A DNA stretch of 64,000 bases, taken from NCBI GenBank assembly GCA_029204225.1, contig CM055110.1, forward strand, positions 1,172,675 through 1,236,674, written 5' to 3'. Position 1 is the first letter of the stretch, and the number at the start of each line of letters is the position of its first letter. The notes beneath the pieces are model-generated. The model saw only the letters and a program-made list of their open reading frames with translations. It did not search any database and was not told the DNA's origin. This DNA comes from Diphasiastrum complanatum. Lineage: Eukaryota; Streptophyta; Lycopodiopsida; Lycopodiales; Lycopodiaceae. Position numbers and translations under genes: made by a program. Positions 12,456 to 25,203 of the stretch are shown here, one piece after another.

Positions 12456-12580
12456 CCCAACACTAAGTGGACATATATGGGGTCACTGAAGTACTGCTAG
12501 CTACATAGGTATGTAACCCACGCTTTGGAGGATTGTAGATCTGTGATAGCAAGCAGTAGACCAGCAGACAGAATCGAACT

Positions 12581-12628
12581 TCCATCCGAGTGATTTTCAA
12601 ACAATGGTATTAGAGCGTTTGACATTTT
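12581..12628 (+). mobile_element. LTR 3' end plus PBS, degenerate
   Basis: CCATCCGAGTGATTTTCAA is followed by TGGTATTAGAGC (12605-12616), a one-base variant of the initiator-Met primer site. The same LTR-end/PBS junction occurs at 16291-16340, so two 5' ends of one retroelement family lie 3.7 kb apart. Confidence 0.6.
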
Positions 12629-12782
12629 GGATCTCAATTATTCAAACAATGCTATCAGAGCACCTCTCTCCTATCAGAGAGCTGATATAGCTTAAGAGCT
12701 ATCAGATCCAGGAGACAAGCATTCAAAACGAGAAACCAGAAAACAGACTGAAGAACTATTTACAACTAGGATGAATGATTGT

Positions 12783-13760
12783 CATACCTGACGAGATATC
12801 CTAATTCTACTTTCTCATCAAGCTTTTCTCGAAGTTTATTAGGAATATGTGCATAAGCTGCATATCCAAAAATCCGAACATGTGTCCGATTGGGCTTTCT
12901 ACCCCCATATAGTTTGGTGGTGTCGTGTGAGGAACACCCGATTTGCCTATCTTGTTCTAGATGTAGGCAGCTGGAGCTATTGCTTCAGCCCATAGCACTT
13001 TGGGTGCATTTGAATAGGCCATCATGCATCTTGCGGCTTCCATGATGTCATGTTCTTCCTTTCAGCAACATCGTTGTGTTGCGGTGTATACGATGCAATC
13101 TTTCTGTGAAGGATTTCTCGATCATTGCAGAAGACAGTGAAGCAATTTGAGATGTATTCTCCACCATGATCAGTCCTAATCTGCTTCACCTTGCTTCCTG
13201 TGCATCTTCTGCCCAGTTCACATATTTTGTGAACTTGTCGAGTGCTTCCAAATTTTTGTGTATGAAGTAGATTCTAGCAAACTTGTTGTACTCGTCAATG
13301 AAGGTAATGTAGTACTTTGGGCCTCCTACTCAGATCATGTCGAAAGGTCCACAGATGTCCGAATGTACTAGCTCCAGAACTTTTGTTATTTTGTAGGAGT
13401 CTCTGGTGAATGGAGTTCGGGACATCTTTCCTTTCATGCACGCATCACAGGTCGTCGCATTAGTTGCATTTGAGATGCTAACTCCTGTGATAGCATCATG
13501 TTGGCTTGCTTGATACAATACCATTGAGTTCATGTGGCATAGTCTCCTGTGCCATAGAACATTTGCATATTCATGAGCCTTGTGTGCTTGATCTGTTGGT
13601 AGGCGTACCCTCAAATGACGCAAGTAGGTGAGCTGTCTCTCTACTGATACGACATTCTCTGTTCCGGGGTTGTGTAACAAAAGGAACAGATCTTTCATCT
13701 TTCTGATAAAAGATGTAAGGTCTTTGTCATCCCATTGTAGGTTCGTCAGCTGATCGTCTT
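12783..13760 (-). pseudogene. Copia relic B, left half: gag-pre-integrase and integrase
   Basis: Read on the minus strand from 13760: KDLTSFIRKMKDLFLLL, then NVVSVERQLTYLRHL, the GAG-pre-integrase zinc region (LWHRRLCHMNS, CDACMKGKMSRTPF), then HSDICGPFDMI with the first integrase Asp at the 13330 stop. Further down are YYITFIDEYNKFARIYF, a broken middle, and RTHVRIFGYAAYAHIPNKL near 12840. Frameshifts and stops are frequent. The wording is very close to relic A (1-1108). The element does not continue downstream on this strand; its later part appears on the plus strand from 13770. Confidence 0.88.
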
Positions 13761-13769
13761 GTGAAGACT

Positions 13770-14745
13770 GTAAGAGACATCAAGTTCGATGAGATCAAAA
13801 TAATGGCCGACAATGATTCTGCCATCTATGAAGTCCTAGGAAAGCAGTACTACGACCTACCGACCATGATAGAGGGAGTAGAAGACGAACACTTAGACAA
13901 AGATGTTCGAATTGCACCTTAGCTGAGAAACAAATCAAACGAAGAAAGGACTGCAAGCCCGCCTACAACAAGGATACATCGAGATGGTTCCGGCGGACCT
14001 AGCCGAAGAGACAAAGGCAAAGGCATTGTAGTACCAGAAGAATTTCCAAGGAGATCAACCAGAGAATGAAGAGCGCCAGCAAGATTTGTGCCAGATAGCT
14101 CGGCTTCAACATCCGAAGAGTTTTGTGGATTCAGTTGGGACACATTCGAGGAAGCCATCGACAATCCAAACAAAGACAAATGGATCCAAGCCATGAATGA
14201 GAAAATCAAATCCATGAAGAAGAATGAGGTATGGACAATACAACCAGTGCCAGACAAGTGAAGGATAGTGCAATGCAAATGGGTTTACAAGCTCAAATAT
14301 TGACCGAATGGAGATGTTTCGAGATACAAGGCTAGACTTGTAGCGAAGGGATTCTCACAGAAGTACGACATCAACTACATTGAGACCTTCTCTCCAGTGG
14401 TCAAACATGAGTCCTTACGCCTACTATTTGCATATGCAGCCGCATACGACCTCAGGATTCACATCATCGATGAGAAGACAACACTCCTACAAAGCGAGTT
14501 AGACAAAGAAGTCTACATGGATCAACCTCCAGGTTATATCTGCGAATCACTTACTACTTATGCATGTCGAATGCACAAAAGTATCTATGGTTTGAAGCAA
14601 TCCACAAGACAATGGTATAAGAAGAAATATCATGCCCTGCGATCCTTGGGATTCTAGCCACTGATGGCCGATTCCAATGTTTATGTAAGGAGCACAGAAG
14701 GGGAGGTCATTATTATTGCTGTGTACGTGGACGACCTCACTCCTC
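13770..14745 (+). pseudogene. Copia relic B, right half: integrase C-terminal linker and RT
   Basis: Plus-strand frames give [74 protein letters not shown], the RT palm start (SPVVKHESLRLLFAYAAAYD, YMDQPPGYI, SIYGLKQSTRQWYKK) and AVYVDDLT with the YVDD box. It then breaks into unrelated sequence. With 12783-13760 this makes one copia pol cut in two, with the halves in opposite orientation. Stops at about 13919, 14071, 14262, 14302 and 14657. Confidence 0.88.
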
Positions 14746-14827
14746 CATGGACTATTCGGATACCGTTAGGACATGCCTAATCAGTTGTTCTTGTAATCTC
14801 AATTTAGCTTAAACCTTTATCCTCCTC

Positions 14828-15595
14828 TGACAAAATTTACAGCAAGTTCACATGTGTGAAAAACGATTCTTACATGTGAATGATCTTATTAAGCTTTATG
14901 ACTAGCACACAAACTGATTCTAGATTGAATAGCAAGATCTAGCACAGAATTTAATGGTTTAATCACAATCTAGCATGCTAAGAATCAAAGAATGATAGCT
15001 TTGATTACAAGAGAGCAAAAGTACAAGAATTTAGTGTATGAACATAAGCCTCAACATGAGTTAGAGAGAGAAAGAGTGAGAGAGATATTCAAGCAAATGA
15101 TGGTCTAGATCCAAAATGGCATGAAATAGCTTCAAAACTTGGTTCTTCATAAAAAATTAAAGAATGGCTACACATATTTATGGAGTTTGAGGTAGCTCGA
15201 GGTAGAACCACATCCATCCACCTTTCATCCACATCTAAAGTGATAACTAGAGTATAAGTGACATTTGTCACATCTCATGCATGCATTTCTACCTACTTTT
15301 ACCAAATGTCATTTTTCTGACTAGAATTGTACAAATTATCATGAATGTGTCCATTTCACTTTGTGCATGTCTTGCATGTGATATGCCACGAGTCTACAAT
15401 CGAAGCATATTGATGACATTTCGAAGTCTACAATCTATATGCAAGTTGTATACTACCAACTATACTTGAGAAACCCACATAGCTCGAGTTCGTTCTAGGC
15501 CAAATTTGGCATTTACATTATGAAACAACAAAATTGCATTGAGAAAACTTTGTAGCAAGCCTAAAGTCAAGATAGATGATTTTTCTTATTCAACA
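14828..15595 (-). mobile_element. Copia element C, 3' LTR (768 bp)
   Basis: On the minus strand it starts TGTTGAATAAG at 15595 and ends TTTTGTCA at 14828, giving TG...CA ends. A polypurine tract (TTTTTAGGAGGAG) lies directly upstream. It aligns along its length with the LTRs at 54039-54784 (D) and 60773-61565 (H), sharing ATATTTATGGAGTTTG and GTAGCTCGAGGTAGAA. Confidence 0.9.
14849..14879. promoter_or_regulatory. Paired CACATGTG-type palindromes in LTR C
   Basis: CACATGTGTG at 14849 and TTACATGTGA at 14870, centres 21 bp apart, about 20 bp inside the LTR end next to the (lost) PBS side. One of eight such pairs in the window. Confidence 0.55.
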
Positions 15596-15610
15596 CTCCT
15601 CCTAAAAACA
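15596..15610 (-). other. Polypurine tract of element C
   Basis: Read on the minus strand it is TTGTTTTTAGGAGGAG directly before the LTR TG. This is the priming site for second-strand synthesis. Confidence 0.75.
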
Positions 15611-16038
15611 ATCTATGTTGACTTGAACATGGATCTTGGTATTATCCCAAGATTGGCTCTATGCTTGATGAAGGAATTTTTGCTCAAAGGTTTGGTGAGC
15701 AAATCTGCAATACAAGATGATGTGTAAGTAGATTTCCCCTCCAATTAACTTCTCTCTCATGAACTGATGTGCAATCTCGATGTGTTTGCTCCTTGCATTG
15801 AATATTGGATTGTTGGCAAAGGCTTGTGCTGAAATATTGTCACACATGATCATAGGTAGATCATCTTCTTTGATTATCTTTAGCTCCACTAACAACCTTT
15901 TGATCCAAAGCACTTCTTTTGTTGTAGTAGTGGGTGCCTTATATTCAGCTTCACAAGATGAGAGTGATATAGTATCTTGCTTTTTGGAAAGCCAAGATAT
16001 CAAGTTTCCTCCAAGATATATGAGATATGTGTTCAAAA
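15611..16038 (-). pseudogene. Copia element C, RNase H end of pol
   Basis: Minus-strand frame LIYLGGNLISWLSKKQ, SLSSCEAEYKAPTTTTKEVLW (catalytic Glu), MIMCDNISAQAFANNP (catalytic Asp), ARSKHIEIAH, REKLIGGEIYL. This is the C-terminal RNase H of copia pol. The expected HVNSSSCIADLLTKPL tail is damaged. The element is truncated at about 16038 and joins unrelated DNA, so everything upstream (gag to RT) is lost. Confidence 0.9.
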
Positions 16039-17091
16039 TTGTAAAACATATCTATCATATGTTGTTGATGTTTGGGGGGCCCTACCCATGTAAATACTTT
16101 GTACATATCCAAGTATGTGAATTGAGCACATATCCTTGTAGAATAGGGCAAGTTTGGGTTAGATAGATCAAATTCCAATGACATGCATAAAGTCTATTTG
16201 GTCTAGTATGACATGCAATGATGTTGACAATGTCTAGTTTGACATGCATATAGAAATTCACATGGAATTGGTCAATTATGACCTTGTAAACTCCCATCCG
16301 GGTGATTTTCAATCAGTGGTATCAGAGTGTTTGACGTATTTCCATTATTCAAACATTTTCACACTCCCTCTGCCACTAATTTTAGCATAGATTTAGAAGA
16401 TAATCCAAGGTGTGATTTATGATTAATGAATAAGTCTTTCCGTTTGAGTATGTATAAATATGTAATGGAAAGAATTCATAGTTGATATAGAGAATAATGT
16501 TCATATTGGATGCCTCACTATTTCTTAGACCAATTTTATATATCAAGATGAAAAGCCAACATGAAGAAGTACATAAAAATCATAATAAATGTGTTGTTTC
16601 ATACTTCCACCTTTAATATGATCTATGTAAGATAGTAGAAAACATGACTAGAAACAAAGATATAATAGTAAATGATGCTATTTGAACTCCATCTGCATAA
16701 AAAAAAAACCAACAAAGAGTACTAGCCATCTTTAAGATCCACCTTATACATAAAGATGTGCATAAATTCACCAAAACTTGGCAATTTCCACATATTGGTA
16801 TGAAAATGCCCAAACATGTAGTAAGATAAGTAAGGTAGGTTAGAATCACACTTTTTTTTGCTATTCCTTTGATCTTAATTTAGTCTTCAATAACCTACAA
16901 AAATAGATCCTTAGTGCCTTGACCATTGGGTTCCATTTTGATGCTTTTGACAAGCTCCAAATTGTCAATTTTCTCTTGGTGTTGATGAAGCTCATTAAGA
17001 TCAGTCTCTTGATCTTCTGTTGTGGGAATGTGTACATAAATAAATGGGCCCATCAAAAATGAAAATGAATTTTCTAGAAATTAGAATAGGT
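16039..17091. other. Non-coding; contains a second LTR-end/PBS junction
   Basis: At 16291-16340 CCCATCCGGGTGATTTTCAA is followed by TGGTATCAGAGT (16317-16328), matching 12581-12628. No pol follows it. The rest is AT-rich with no gene that I can recognise. Confidence 0.5.
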
Positions 17092-17590
17092 GCGAGGGTC
17101 ATGGCATCATGTGTGTGTAATCCCATAATCCAATGAGGGTGGTCGTGGCACATCATGTGTGCGTAAGCCCATAACCCAATGAGTACATTTGTAAACTGTA
17201 AGTTATTGTAACATAGAATAAAGTAGACTTGGGCCTTGTAAATAAAATATTTGAAATAGCCCAAAGTCTAAGTTACAAAGTTCTAAGTTAGAGTCAAAGT
17301 CAAAATGGTGGTTGGTGAGATGTGCTACTTTGTGCACCTTAGGATCTTTTGTGTTTCTATGAAAGGCTTGGATTTCGTATCCTTACCTCAATGAAGTAGC
17401 CAATATCAGCAATTGGACAAGGGCCTCCCCCAAGAATAAAAAGACACCTCTAGTACTAATTTTTTCATGGCTAATGGAGAGAAGGAGACTACCATTTTGA
17501 CTACTCAATTATCTCCATGTGCTTTGTTATTATCTCTAATGCTATTTTAAATGCTTGCTCTTTCTTAGTGCTTTTCCATTGTTCATTTAT
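17092..17590 (+). mobile_element. LTR-like repeat, copy 2
   Basis: Same family as 3225-3670 with CCAAT (about 17400) and a TATA-like AATAAAAAG (about 17435). Its first part is internally duplicated (GGCATCATGTGTGTGTAATC and a diverged second version ~60 bp on). Confidence 0.55.
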
Positions 17591-17638
17591 TATCAGTTCT
17601 TATTGATTTTTCCATTAAAATTAAGGCACTAGCATGTG

Positions 17639-18785
<1,147 letters not shown>

Positions 18786-19079
18786 TTTTCCATCCAAAAA
18801 CGTAGTAGCAATCGATAGTTTTTCACTTTCAAAAAATTGGTTTACTTATTCCAAACATTAAGCCATGAATTTACCACTTGTAGACTCCTCTCTTTCTTTT
18901 TTCCTTTATATACTTTAACGAGAGGAGGTACTACATGCTTTTGTTGATTGGCCAACTTAGACTTAGGCGCTTGATTCTTTACAATAGTTTCAAGTAGTTG
19001 TTGGTTTGTCTCCTAATTTGTTGGTAAAAGAGGTGTAGGGCTTGTGCCACACTATCAAGTTTAGACAAGTCAAAGGTAG
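18786..19079. other. No recognisable gene
   Basis: AT-rich; nothing seen. Confidence 0.4.
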
Positions 19080-19560
19080 GATTAGAGGTTATTGGTCCAT
19101 GGGAGTGTCTTGAATCTGATCCTAGTATTCAAAGCAACAACAAAGAAAACTAAGATTAGAATAAGTCGTCGCTTTGCTCATCAGACTCGTTGTTGAGATC
19201 GTCTTCATCATTAGAAATGTCTTCACTTTCTTGCACCTTTTTTGGTTATCGATCCACTGATACTTCATTGTGAAGGAAGAATTTCCTAATCTGCATCTTC
19301 ACTTCTTCCAACCATTTAGATTGTTATTCCTTCCTTTTAGCTTCCAGTTGAAGCCTGTGTTCTTGTTTCTCGTAGTCTAATGCATATTCCATTATTTACC
19401 TTAATCGAAACCCAAGTTGTAGAGAAGTAGTTTGTAGATAGTTTTTTACAATGCTCTGATATTGAGGTTGTAAGCCATATATATAACATTGTGCAAGATA
19501 TACTTCTCCATAATTAAAATAATGGAACCATCTGCTGAAATTTTTTATTGTACATGAAGT
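19080..19560 (-). pseudogene. Possible gypsy gag relic
   Basis: A minus-strand frame gives NFSRWFHYFNYGEVYLAQCY, IYGLQPQYQSIVKNYLQTTS, IMEYALDYEKQEHRLQLEAK, then an acidic stretch (ESEDISNDEDDLNNESDE). The order Y..GL....R..V, A...E, charged tail resembles the C-terminal part of a Ty3/gypsy capsid. Stops interrupt it and no zinc knuckle or pol follows. Tentative. Confidence 0.35.
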
Positions 19561-20330
19561 TGGATCGATTGAAGAGACTACAAACTATTTTGAAACTTAA
19601 GTAGTTCTCGGTAATCCATTATTAATGACTAATGAAGATTTGTAGGACTATGAAATTCACCAACTGAAATTGATTCAAAATGGTATTTTATAGGCTGTGA
19701 AATGCTCTTCTCCACCCACCTAAAGATTCTGAGACCTCGAAAAATAAATTGGTTGTGAATGGAAAATGTAAAAAATTGAAATGAAGTAGCAGTTATGTTC
19801 AGTTTGCCACCAAGAGCAATTTGGCTTTTTATAGCATCGAATTCTGAGCTCAGACGATTCAAAAAACAAATGGAAAGTTGTCAAATTTTAGAGTTTTAGG
19901 ACTGAATCAGATCTACAAATGATCAAAAAAAGTGATTGGTAGCTTGGGATCTTGATCTACATCAAGTCTAGCTTCCAAATCTAGTTGACAATTATTGTGA
20001 TTCCAAGCAAGAACAATCAAGAAATGATGATCCACGGCTTCACACATGTGAAGTACAGCTACTGTAAGGCCTGATAACAGAAAATTAGTTTACTTATGAA
20101 TTACCAAGTATTCATTCACAAAGAAAGTGCTATAGAGAGTGAAAGCACCAAGATTGCTTCACAAACCAATGTTTCTCATCATTAGGTTCACAATCGATCC
20201 ATCATGGATCAAGTACACAATCACCATAATCTCTCTCTAAGCTGCATCCAGCACATGTGGGACAGCTCATTGTACTCATCCATATCCACTTTGGATAAGA
20301 TCTATCAAGTTTGCCACATCATCCATTGGT
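19561..20330. other. Probable remainder of LTR J, no gene
   Basis: No coding signal. The 3' LTR of element J probably continues left from 20331; a candidate TG...CA end is TGATAACAG at about 20073, but I cannot confirm it. Confidence 0.4.
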
Positions 20331-20540
20331 GGTTTGTGTTGACCTTCTAGATTCCTACAATCTAGGACCTAACTCCTATAATTTAGGAGATGTCATATTT
20401 GACTCAAATGAAAGCTAATCAAAATGGATCTGAATATTACAAGTGTCATTTCACACGTGCGGACAGGTCCTCACATGTGTGGATCCACATAGATGTCAAA
20501 TACATAAAAAAGCCCATGTGCAAATTGCTAAATTCTAACA
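20331..20540 (-). mobile_element. Copia element J, 3' LTR (confirmed part)
   Basis: Starts (minus strand) TGTTAGAATTTAGC at 20540 after GAAGAGGAG (polypurine end). It matches 22398-22611 in the same orientation with few differences, as expected for the two LTRs of one element. Confidence 0.8.
20452..20481. promoter_or_regulatory. Paired CACRYGTG palindromes in 3' LTR of J
   Basis: CACACGTGC at 20452 and CACATGTGTG at 20472, centres 20 bp apart, about 60-90 bp inside the LTR start. Confidence 0.55.
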
Positions 20541-22397
20541 CTCCTCTTCAATTTTTACATGATACATCTATAATACATCTATCTACAACTCCTAAAGCTG
20601 ATTTTAACTTGATAAATGAAGCCTTTGGCAAGGCTTTAGTGAGTAGATCAGCAAGGCAATCTGAAGAAGATATATGATGTAACTTGAACCTTTTCCCTCA
20701 CAAAATGGTGAGCAATCTCTCTGTGCATGCATGGAATGTGGGATTGGTTGCTAATGCTTGGCTTGATTGGTTGTCACAATATATTATTGGCTACTCCTCA
20801 GCCTCCATGACTTGCAATTCCACCAAAAGTCTCTTCAACCATAAGATCTCCTTGGTTGTTGATGTTAATGCCTTGTATTCAGACTTGGTTGAAGATAGAG
20901 AAATTGTGTCTTGCTTTCTGGAAAGCCAAGTCACTATGCCATTGCAAAGAAAGGTAACAAAAGCACTCGTGGACCTCCTATCCACTTTATCACTTGCAAA
21001 ATCAGCATCCAAATATGCCCTCAAGGCAAGATTAGATCCGTCATACAAAATGCGAAAGTTCTTGGTGGCCGAGATGTACCTGAACACCCTTTTTGCATTT
21101 TTCCAATGACAAACCAATGGATTTTGCATAGATTGGCTTAGTTTACCCACACTATAACTTAGATCAGGCCTAGTTATAGTAATGATAGATCAAGGAGCCT
21201 ACAAGTCTTCTATATAGTGTGATGTCCTCAAAGGATGCTTCATCATCACTATTTGCTCCATAGGAGTTTCTACTCCTTTACAATCTTTCATTTCAAACTT
21301 TTCTAAAATAGAAGAAGCATATTTGGATTGACAAATAAAACTCAAATCTTTGCTTCTTGAAACTTCTATTCCTAATATGAAATGAAGATTACCAAGATCC
21401 ACCATCTTAAACTCTTTAGACAATGCTACTTTCATTTCTTGTATACCATCATGATCATTTCCACTAAGGATAATGTCATCTACATACAAAATGAGAATGA
21501 TGATTTTATCGTCATTGAATCTTAAGTATAAAGAAGGATCATAAGCACTTACAACAAATCTTATGGAGTTCACGGAAGCATTCAAGCTAGAGTACCAAGC
21601 TCTAGGTGCTTGCTTAAGCTTGTAAAGGCTTCTTAGCAACAAACACACTTTTTCATCTTGATCTTCTTTGATGAAGCCCTTGGGTTGCCTCATGAAGATC
21701 TCCTCTTCCAAATAGCCATTGAGAAATGCATTAGTCACATCAAGCTGAAATAGAGGCCAATTGAAAGTAGTTGCAAGAGAAATGATCAACCTTATGGAAA
21801 CTAGTTTAGCAACATGAGCAAAAGTTTCATCAAAGTCTACTCCCTTGGTTTGCAAGAACCCTTTGCCACTAGCCTTGCCTTGTATTTGTTGATGCTCCCA
21901 TCTTGGTTGTACTCCAATCTATAGATCCATTTGCACTCAAGTGGTTTTCTTCCATGAGGAAGATCCACAAGCTTCCACGTATGATTCTCCAGAGCATCAT
22001 ACTCCTTTTTCATGGCATCCCTCCATTCTTGTGACTCCATAGCCTCTTCAAAGCAACTCGGCTTATCAAACATAGATGTTAGAAAAGTGTAAGAGGTAAG
22101 TGATGAAGATCTTCCCTTTGTTCACCTTTGTCAACATAGGTGAGCCTTGAAGGCTCGACGTTCCTTCTTGTAGACCTCCTTGGAGTCCTCGGGTCTTGAG
22201 GTGGATCCTCAAGATCTTGATCACATGTAGGCTCCTCCTCAAATCTTGCAAGATCTTTGACATAACATGGATTAGAGGCATTTTCATTCAACTTGTAGTA
22301 GTTACCTTCATCAAAAGTAACATCTCTACTCACTAAAATCTTAAGTTAGTGATTGGATTATAGACTCTATATCCTTTGCTATTTTCAGCATAACCAG
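20541..22397 (-). pseudogene. Copia element J pol (integrase tail, RT, RNase H)
   Basis: Read on the minus strand: GYAENSKGYRVYNP (integrase C-terminus), SRDVTFDEGNYYKL, RRSTRRNVEPSRLTYVD linker, [37 protein letters not shown], then RT with FQLDVTNAFLNGYLEEEIF, LYKLKQAPRAWY and ILYVDDIILSGND (intact YVDD). RNase H follows with YLDADFASDK, STKSEYKALTSTTKE and YCDNQSSQALATNP, so the Asp-Glu-Asp residues remain. It breaks at about 21845 (frameshift), 21199 (stop, short deletion) and 20790. Gag, protease and most of integrase are missing: the 5' LTR fragment is joined directly to the integrase C-terminus. Dead, but younger-looking than relics A and B. Confidence 0.92.
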
Positions 22398-22611
22398 GTT
22401 TGTGTTGACCTTCTAGATCTCTACAATCTAGGACCTAACTCCTATAATTTAGGAGATGTCATATTTGACTCAAATAAAAGCTAATCAAAATGGATCTGAA
22501 TATTACAAGTGTCATTTCACACGTGTGGATATGTCCTCACACGTGTAGATCCACATAGATGTCAAATACATAAAAAAAAAAAAACCATGTGAAAATTGCT
22601 AAATTCTAACA
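22398..22611 (-). mobile_element. Copia element J, 5' LTR fragment
   Basis: First ~214 bp of the LTR (TGTTAGAATTTAGC at 22611). It is truncated at GGTTTGTGTTG and fused to pol, so U5, PBS, gag and protease were lost in one deletion. Confidence 0.8.
22518..22547. promoter_or_regulatory. Paired CACACGTGTG palindromes in 5' LTR of J
   Basis: CACACGTGTG at 22518 and CACACGTGTA at 22538, centres exactly 20 bp apart, with GGATATGTCCT between them forming an extended dyad. Confidence 0.6.
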
Positions 22612-22919
22612 AAAGTAATAATTACAAACTTTCGATAAATGTCAGACTCGTCATTCTGATCGCTTTTTGTTTTTACTCCATTGAAATCAAAGCCCACACT
22701 TAAAAGTTATGTAGAGTTATAGAATGAGAAGCAAAATCAAATTTAACAACTTAGAATGGGGGTATGAAAAAAAATTACAAATTGAAATGAATAATATTTT
22801 GAAATCCTTGAAATATTTTAGTGCCATCAATTAAAAGAAATCAAAAAATTTCATGAAATTGATGGCAAAAGTTTTTTGATGGTGATCACAATGGCCTCAG
22901 TCGAAAAAAATTTTATGTA
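22612..22919. other. AT-rich spacer, no gene
   Basis: Nothing recognisable. Confidence 0.5.
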
Positions 22920-23170
<251 letters not shown>

Positions 23171-23394
23171 GGTTGTGGGGGAGCGTGAGATAGAACTCAA
23201 CTGAACCAGGGATGATGTTGGCTGATTCTGATGAACCCCCAAGATGCTCAACCAGATCTACCCAAGAGCACCTCTCACTTTAGACCGAGGAGGTCTCTGA
23301 GAAGACGAGACGAACGAAGACTGAGTGCTGAGTATGATGATGGGCCCTCCCTCTAGCGCTAGGGATTATGTTGGCTGATTCTGTCGAATCCACA

Positions 23395-23770
23395 AGATTA
23401 AAAAGACTAGGAAAAACTCAAACAATCTAGAAAAAACACGAAAATAGTCACGAAAAATTCTAGAAAACAATCTAAAAAAAACACAAAAAATTCGCAAAAA
23501 ATTCTAGAAAACAAGCTAGAAAACAATCTAAAAAAAATACGAAAAAATGTTCAAAGAATTTCAGAAATCAAGTTGGAAAAATCTAGAAAAGACACGAAAT
23601 ATACTCGAAAAATTATAGAAATCAAGCTAGAAAGTTCTAGAAAAAATACGAAAACTAACAAATCTAGAAAAATTAAGAAAACATCTAGAAATCAAGTTAA
23701 AAATTTAGACAAAACACGAAAAACTAGAAAAATCTAAAAAACAAGTGAGAAAAATCTAGAAAAAACAAAA
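23395..23770. repeat. A-rich TCTAGAAAA / ACACGAAAA degenerate array
   Basis: Repeating words such as AATCTAGAAAAAACACGAAA fill this stretch. Its reverse complement resembles the array at 25204-25790, so the two arrays flank the gypsy fragment in inverted orientation. Confidence 0.75.
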
Positions 23771-23773
23771 CAT

Positions 23774-23910
23774 GGGACGCGAATGCCTCGGCTGACTTGG
23801 GATGCGAATGACTTGGCTAAGTTGGGACACAAATGACTCGACTGAGATGGGATGTGAATGCCTCGGCTGAGTTGGGACGCAAATGTCTCGGCTGAGTTGG
23901 AACGCGAAGG
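23774..23910. repeat. 25-bp tandem repeat, 5.5 units
   Basis: Units start GGGACGCGAATGCCTCGGCT and repeat every 25 bp from 23774, with substitutions but no length change. The period is not a multiple of three, so this is not protein coding. Confidence 0.85.
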
Positions 23911-24282
23911 ATGTGCAGATGATGGGTGAACTGTGTGTAGAGAAGGAGGTCGAAAGATCTGAGAATGTATGTAGGACGTGTGGAGAGTGATTGCAGGTCG
24001 TTTTAAGTTGTGAACAGATCTTGAAATGTGGTACGTTTCTTGAATGGATCTAATCAGAGGTAGTGTTGCAGCATTGATTGTTTCAGAATGTGAGTGGACA
24101 AGCGACAACGGGCCAAATGCTTACAGATTCTCTACTTCAGAATCTGTTGATTTTTATTTATTTATTTTTTCGTATTTGTGTTCTAGTTCTTGTTCTTTGT
24201 CTTGTTCCAAAACAGTTTCGAGATTGATTCTGTCTGTTATCAGGCTTTGTGAGCATTCATTAGATGTTTTCTTGTTATTACA
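23911..24282. other. No recognisable gene
   Basis: Between the 25-bp array and the gypsy fragment; nothing identified. Confidence 0.4.
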
Positions 24283-25203
24283 ATGTCCAAACCAGACAGA
24301 ATGGACTGGTTAACTATTATTCCTATTTGGACTATAGAGGCTTTAGAAGCCTTTGAAAAATTAAAAAAAGCATTATCTTCAGCACCAATACTGCGTTCTC
24401 CAGATTGGACATTAGAGTTTCATGTTTATACGGATGTCTCACAATACGCCATTGGATCAGTTTTGACGCAGCCAAGTGACTATAAGAAGAATTATCCTAT
24501 ACGATTTGCAAGCAGACAGCTTACAGATCCAGAGAAGAATTATTCAATAACAGAATGTGAAGCGCTAGCCATGATTTTTTTTGTTCAAAAATTTCGTCAC
24601 TACCTCATGGAAACGCGCTTTGCATTTTATACGGATCATCAACCGTTACTTTACTTGGTAAATAAGACGTGTAATACTGGACGTATTGCAAGATGGTTAT
24701 TATTATTGACTGAATTTGACTTTTGAATTGTGGTCAGAAAGGGGAAGCAACATTATCTAGCCCATCACGTTTCGCGAATTGAATCCACACCAGTTAATAC
24801 TGAAGTGGATGATGAACTGCCAGATGCTGCATTGTTCTATGTTGAAGCAGTACCTGAGTGGACGGCAGATATTGTTGAGTACTTGATTGTAAGACAACCG
24901 AATGACTATTTGACAAAAGTACAAAAAAGACAATTGATTCATAAGGCTCAACCTTATCAATTAATTGTAGGACAATTGTATCATCATGGATAAGATAATA
25001 TTTTACGAAGATGTGTTTTACCGCATGAAGTACCAGATTTAATTATGTTTTCACATGATGGCATGGGTGGAGGACACTTCTCTACAGATATTATTGTTCG
25101 CAAACTTTTGCAATCCGGTTGTTGATGGCCTACGCTTCATAAGGACACAGAAAATTTTATTCAGACATGTGATGTCTGCCAGCGAGCACAACGGCCTACT
25201 TGA
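24283..25203 (+). pseudogene. Ty3/gypsy RNase H and integrase zinc-finger fragment
   Basis: Plus strand: ALEAFEKLKKALSSAPIL (RT thumb/connection), then RNase H with YTDVSQYAIGSVLTQ (catalytic Asp), ITECEALAMIFFVQKFRHYL (Glu) and FYTDHQPLLYLVNK (Asp). After a stop at 24726 comes the linker GKQHYLAHHVSRIES, then the integrase N-terminal zinc finger around HDGMGGGHFSTDIIV and CDVCQRAQRPT. It ends where the TCTAGA array begins. The catalytic integrase core and the earlier pol are absent here. Confidence 0.9.

Noticed and set aside
15780-16166. Plus-strand open frame over RNase H of element C (similar ones at 61749-62054 and 20684-21109)
   Set aside because: Antisense shadow of copia RNase H; it recurs only because the sense strand is conserved.
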